A stretch of DNA of 55,412 bases from Bacteroidota bacterium. Its GTDB lineage: Bacteria; Bacteroidota; Ignavibacteria; Ignavibacteriales; Ignavibacteriaceae. This document shows, in pieces, positions 52,761-55,412 of the stretch; position 1 is the first letter of the stretch; every line of letters begins with the position of its first letter. Both the position numbers and the translations under genes were made by a program. The notes beneath the pieces were generated by a model. The model was not told the origin of the DNA and made no database searches. It saw only the letters and a list, made by a program, of their open reading frames with translations. The DNA lies in contig JAMCWE010000133.1 in assembly GCA_023475265.1 (NCBI GenBank), positions 1 through 55,412 of the forward strand, read 5' to 3'.

Positions 52761-54252
52761 ACTTTCGCTTATTTTATTTTTCATCTTTACGATCTCAGTA
52801 ATTTCATACTCACAAGAAGTTCCAAAAGATACTGTTCAAAAGTATGCTTATTCTACAATACAGGAATTCTGGTCGCAAATGAATGATATTTTTAATGATC
52901 CGAATTTCAGTAATGCAGAATGGGGAGTAGTTATTCAATCACTTGAAACAGGTGAATATCTTTATAAAAGAAACGAAGATAAATTGTTTATGCCTGCTTC
53001 AAATCTAAAATTGTTTACCTCAGCCGCGGGATTAATAATTCTTGGAAGCGAATATAAATTCAGAACAAATATTTTCATGAATGGTTATGTTGATGGTTCG
53101 GTATTGAAAGGAGATTTAGTTATTCAAGGCAGAGGTGATCCTTCAATATCCGGCAGGTTTTATAATGGCAATATGCTAAAAGTTTATACTGATTGGGCTG
53201 ACTCACTTGCTAACGAAGGGATTGATGAAATAACCGGAAATATTATTGGTGACGATAATGCTTTTGATGAAGTTGGACTTGGCGCTGGATGGGCGTGGGA
53301 TTATGAAAGCAACTGGTTTGCAGCACCTTCAAGCGCTATTTGTTTTAATGATAATTGTATTGACATTGTTGTAACGGTAAATAAAAAAACACGTCAACCG
53401 GAAGTTACAGTTTCGCCTGATACTAAATATGTAATTATATTAAATAAGGTAACAACTGTTCCGAAAGACTCGATAACTTCAATTGATGCATATCGTGAGT
53501 TGGGAACAAATGTAATTACAGTTTTCGGAACTATCAGAGATAATTCTGATTCCGTGAAAACTTATGTTACCGTTAATAATCCTACTCAATATGCCATGGT
53601 GGTTTTTAAAGATGTTTTAAGAAAAAAAGGAATTATAATAGACGGATATCCTATTGACATAAATGATATGACCACTTCTATTGACTACAATAAGATGAAA
53701 CTTTTATTTACTCAAGATTCACCGCCGCTAAAAGATATAATCAAAGTGATTAATAAGAACAGTCAAAATCTTTATGCGGAACAATTATTAAAAACAATTG
53801 GACTTGAAACAAAAGGTTTTGGAAATGTAGAGAACGGCGTGAGCGCTGAAAATAAAGTATTCAAAGATATGGGAATAAATCCGGAAAGTATGAACATAGT
53901 GGACGGCAGCGGTTTGTCGCGGTTAGATCTTGTTACGCCTAAACAAATTGTTTCCTTATTAAGTTATATGTATAAGAGCAAATATTTTATTCCATTTTTT
54001 AATTCATTACCAATTGCCGGTGTAGATGGAACGTTGGGCGATAGACTACAAAACACTAAAGCTCAGGGAAAGATACGCGCAAAGACTGGATTTATTGAAG
54101 GTGTTAGAAGTCTTTCCGGATATGCTTTTACCGGTGACAATGAACCAATTGCTTTCTCAATTATAGTTAATAATTTTAATGTGCCGGTAAAGCTGGCTGA
54201 GAATATTCAAGATTTAGTTTGTTTGCGTCTTGCAAACTTTAAAAGAAAATAA
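52750..54252 (+). CDS. dacB: D-alanyl-D-alanine carboxypeptidase/endopeptidase (PBP4 type)
   Basis: 500 residues from ATG 52750; a TTG at 52741 in the same frame is less likely. Signal peptide 1-22. PBP4-class serine peptidase acting on peptidoglycan: SxxK in LFMPASNLKLFTSAAG, SxN in INKNSQNLYAEQLLK, and KTG in IRAKTGFIEGVRSLSGY. Regions between carry the PBP4 inserts. Exported, trims cross-links in the periplasm. Confidence 0.92.
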   Translation: MVNKLSLILFFIFTISVISYSQEVPKDTVQKYAYSTIQEFWSQMNDIFNDPNFSNAEWGVVIQSLETGEYLYKRNEDKLFMPASNLKLFTSAAGLIILGSEYKFRTNIFMNGYVDGSVLKGDLVIQGRGDPSISGRFYNGNMLKVYTDWADSLANEGIDEITGNIIGDDNAFDEVGLGAGWAWDYESNWFAAPSSAICFNDNCIDIVVTVNKKTRQPEVTVSPDTKYVIILNKVTTVPKDSITSIDAYRELGTNVITVFGTIRDNSDSVKTYVTVNNPTQYAMVVFKDVLRKKGIIIDGYPIDINDMTTSIDYNKMKLLFTQDSPPLKDIIKVINKNSQNLYAEQLLKTIGLETKGFGNVENGVSAENKVFKDMGINPESMNIVDGSGLSRLDLVTPKQIVSLLSYMYKSKYFIPFFNSLPIAGVDGTLGDRLQNTKAQGKIRAKTGFIEGVRSLSGYAFTGDNEPIAFSIIVNNFNVPVKLAENIQDLVCLRLANFKRK

Positions 54253-54263
54253 TCGGAGGTTTT

Positions 54264-55412
54264 GTGGATAACAACATTCAACAGGATGTTAACGTATTAA
54301 TTAAAAGAAGATTTGAAGAACTTGAAGAATTAAAGTCAAACGGATTTGAACCATTCGCTTATTCATACGAAGTAAATTCAAACTCTGATGACATAAAAAA
54401 TAATTATAAAGATGATGAAAAGAGAGTTGTTAAAATCGCCGGCAGAATTATGGCTTTAAGAAGAATGGGCAAAGCATCTTTTGCGCATCTTCAAGATCAG
54501 CAGGGAAGAATTCAAATTTATTTAAGAAAAGATGATATCGGTGACGCTTACGATGCATTCAAATTGCTTGATATCGGTGATATAATAGGAGTTGAAGGTT
54601 TTGTATTTAAAACAAAAACCGGAGAAATTTCAGTTCATACAACTTCGATGAACTTGTTATCTAAAACTTTGCGCCCTCTGCCAATTGCAAAAGAAACGAC
54701 CGATGAATCCGGCAACAAAATTATTCACGATCAATTTGCAGATAAAGAATTGAGATACCGCCAACGTTATGTTGATTTGGTAGTAAACCCTGAAGTTAGA
54801 GATGTTTTTATAAAACGAAGCAAGATTGTTAGTGCAATGAGAAGCTTTCTTGATTCCGAAGGATATCTTGAAGTTGAAACACCAATATTGCAACCCTTAT
54901 ATGGCGGAGCTGCTGCTAGGCCATTCACAACCTTTCACAACACACTGGATACAACTTTATACTTAAGAATTGCAGATGAACTTTATTTGAAGCGTTTGAT
55001 CGTCGGAGGGTTTAATGGAGTTTATGAAATTTCGAAAGATTTTCGCAATGAAGGAATGGACAGAACACACAATCCAGAATTTACAATGATGGAGTTGTAC
55101 GTGCCATATAAAGATTATGAATGGATGATGTCATTTGTAGAAAAAATGATTTACAACATCAGCAAGAACGTTTTTAATAAACTTGATTTTGAATACGACG
55201 GCAGGCAAATTAATTTCGGTTCAACATGGAATAGAGTTTCAATGATTGACGAATTAAAAGAGAGAATAGGAATTGATGTTCTGTCTGCTGATGTAAAACA
55301 ACTGAAAGAATCGGCGATAAAATTAGGAGTAGATATTAAAGGACTTGAAACCAAAGGTAAATTGATTGATGAAATTTTTAGTGCAGCGGTTCAGCCAGAA
55401 TTAATTCAGCCA
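54264..55412 (+). CDS. lysS: lysyl-tRNA synthetase (class II), 3' part missing
   Basis: GTG at 54264 preceded by GGAGG; the frame is open to the window end, giving 383 codons. N-terminal DNNIQQDVNVLIKRRFEELE, the anticodon-binding OB fold (about 55-150, AGRIMALRRMGKASFAHLQD), ELRYRQRYVDLVVNPEVRD, and class II motif 2 (ISKDFRNEGMDRTHNPEFTM). Motif 3 lies outside the window. Normal length is about 495-510. Eleven bases after dacB on the same strand. Confidence 0.95.
   Translation, partial: MDNNIQQDVNVLIKRRFEELEELKSNGFEPFAYSYEVNSNSDDIKNNYKDDEKRVVKIAGRIMALRRMGKASFAHLQDQQGRIQIYLRKDDIGDAYDAFKLLDIGDIIGVEGFVFKTKTGEISVHTTSMNLLSKTLRPLPIAKETTDESGNKIIHDQFADKELRYRQRYVDLVVNPEVRDVFIKRSKIVSAMRSFLDSEGYLEVETPILQPLYGGAAARPFTTFHNTLDTTLYLRIADELYLKRLIVGGFNGVYEISKDFRNEGMDRTHNPEFTMMELYVPYKDYEWMMSFVEKMIYNISKNVFNKLDFEYDGRQINFGSTWNRVSMIDELKERIGIDVLSADVKQLKESAIKLGVDIKGLETKGKLIDEIFSAAVQPELIQP

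Overview
The window is 55 kb of AT-rich bacterial chromosome. It looks like a member of the Ignavibacteria (Chlorobi/Bacteroidetes side). Evidence: secreted proteins end in type IX secretion (T9SS) sorting domains with the QNYPNPFNP motif; there are many TTG and GTG starts in tightly overlapping operons; there is a CarboxypepD-like/TonB barrel receptor and an OMPP1/FadL porin. This placement is inferred from gene content and is not proven by a marker phylogeny.

Layout. 1-0.3 kb: truncated GIY-YIG gene and tRNA-Cys and tRNA-Gly. 0.6-4.4 kb: MFS transporter, TPR lipoprotein, UPF0316 membrane protein. 4.5-9.4 kb: pcm-miaA-AtuA-like pair operon, then prfB with a programmed +1 frameshift and an MGMT-family gene. 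9.4-15.5 kb: LiaF/PspC-type envelope proteins, an esterase, NAD synthetase and DsbD. 15.6-25.8 kb is accessory and partly decayed: broken D-threonine-aldolase-like, GxxExxY, glyoxalase-like, HepT-like, IS256-like and Ser/Thr kinase genes surround an AraC/SRPBCC cassette (one member GC-rich), two OmpA-domain proteins and a large hybrid histidine kinase. 26-31 kb: secreted proteins with T9SS tails. 31-36 kb: TonB-type receptor, a repeat-rich intergenic stretch and a papain-like protease. 36-55 kb is dense housekeeping on the plus strand: yqeY-cvpA-mutS2, biotin carboxylase/BCCP, FadL-type porin, SGNH lipoprotein, SPOR lipoprotein, ssb, CorC-like, MlaD-like, acpS, HNH, trpS-scpA-scpB-rluB-dacB-lysS (lysS runs off the end).

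The most unusual structure is non-coding. Three separate intergenic regions (about 19061-19333, 22187-22585 and 34060-34311) are arrays of highly diverged tandem units whose period is exactly 21 bp (42 bp as a double unit in the third). No indel is visible over 13, 19 and 6x2 units, and each array has its own consensus. 21 bp is two B-DNA turns, so every unit sits on the same helix face. I know of no named feature class that explains them. They lie beside decayed genes and transposon scraps.

Genes that probably work together: the SMC-loading pair scpA/scpB; biotin carboxylase with its carrier; the AtuA-like two-gene unit; the AraC/SRPBCC/SRPBCC/VOC cassette; and the envelope set (DsbD, OmpA proteins, FadL-type porin, MlaD-like, PBP4).
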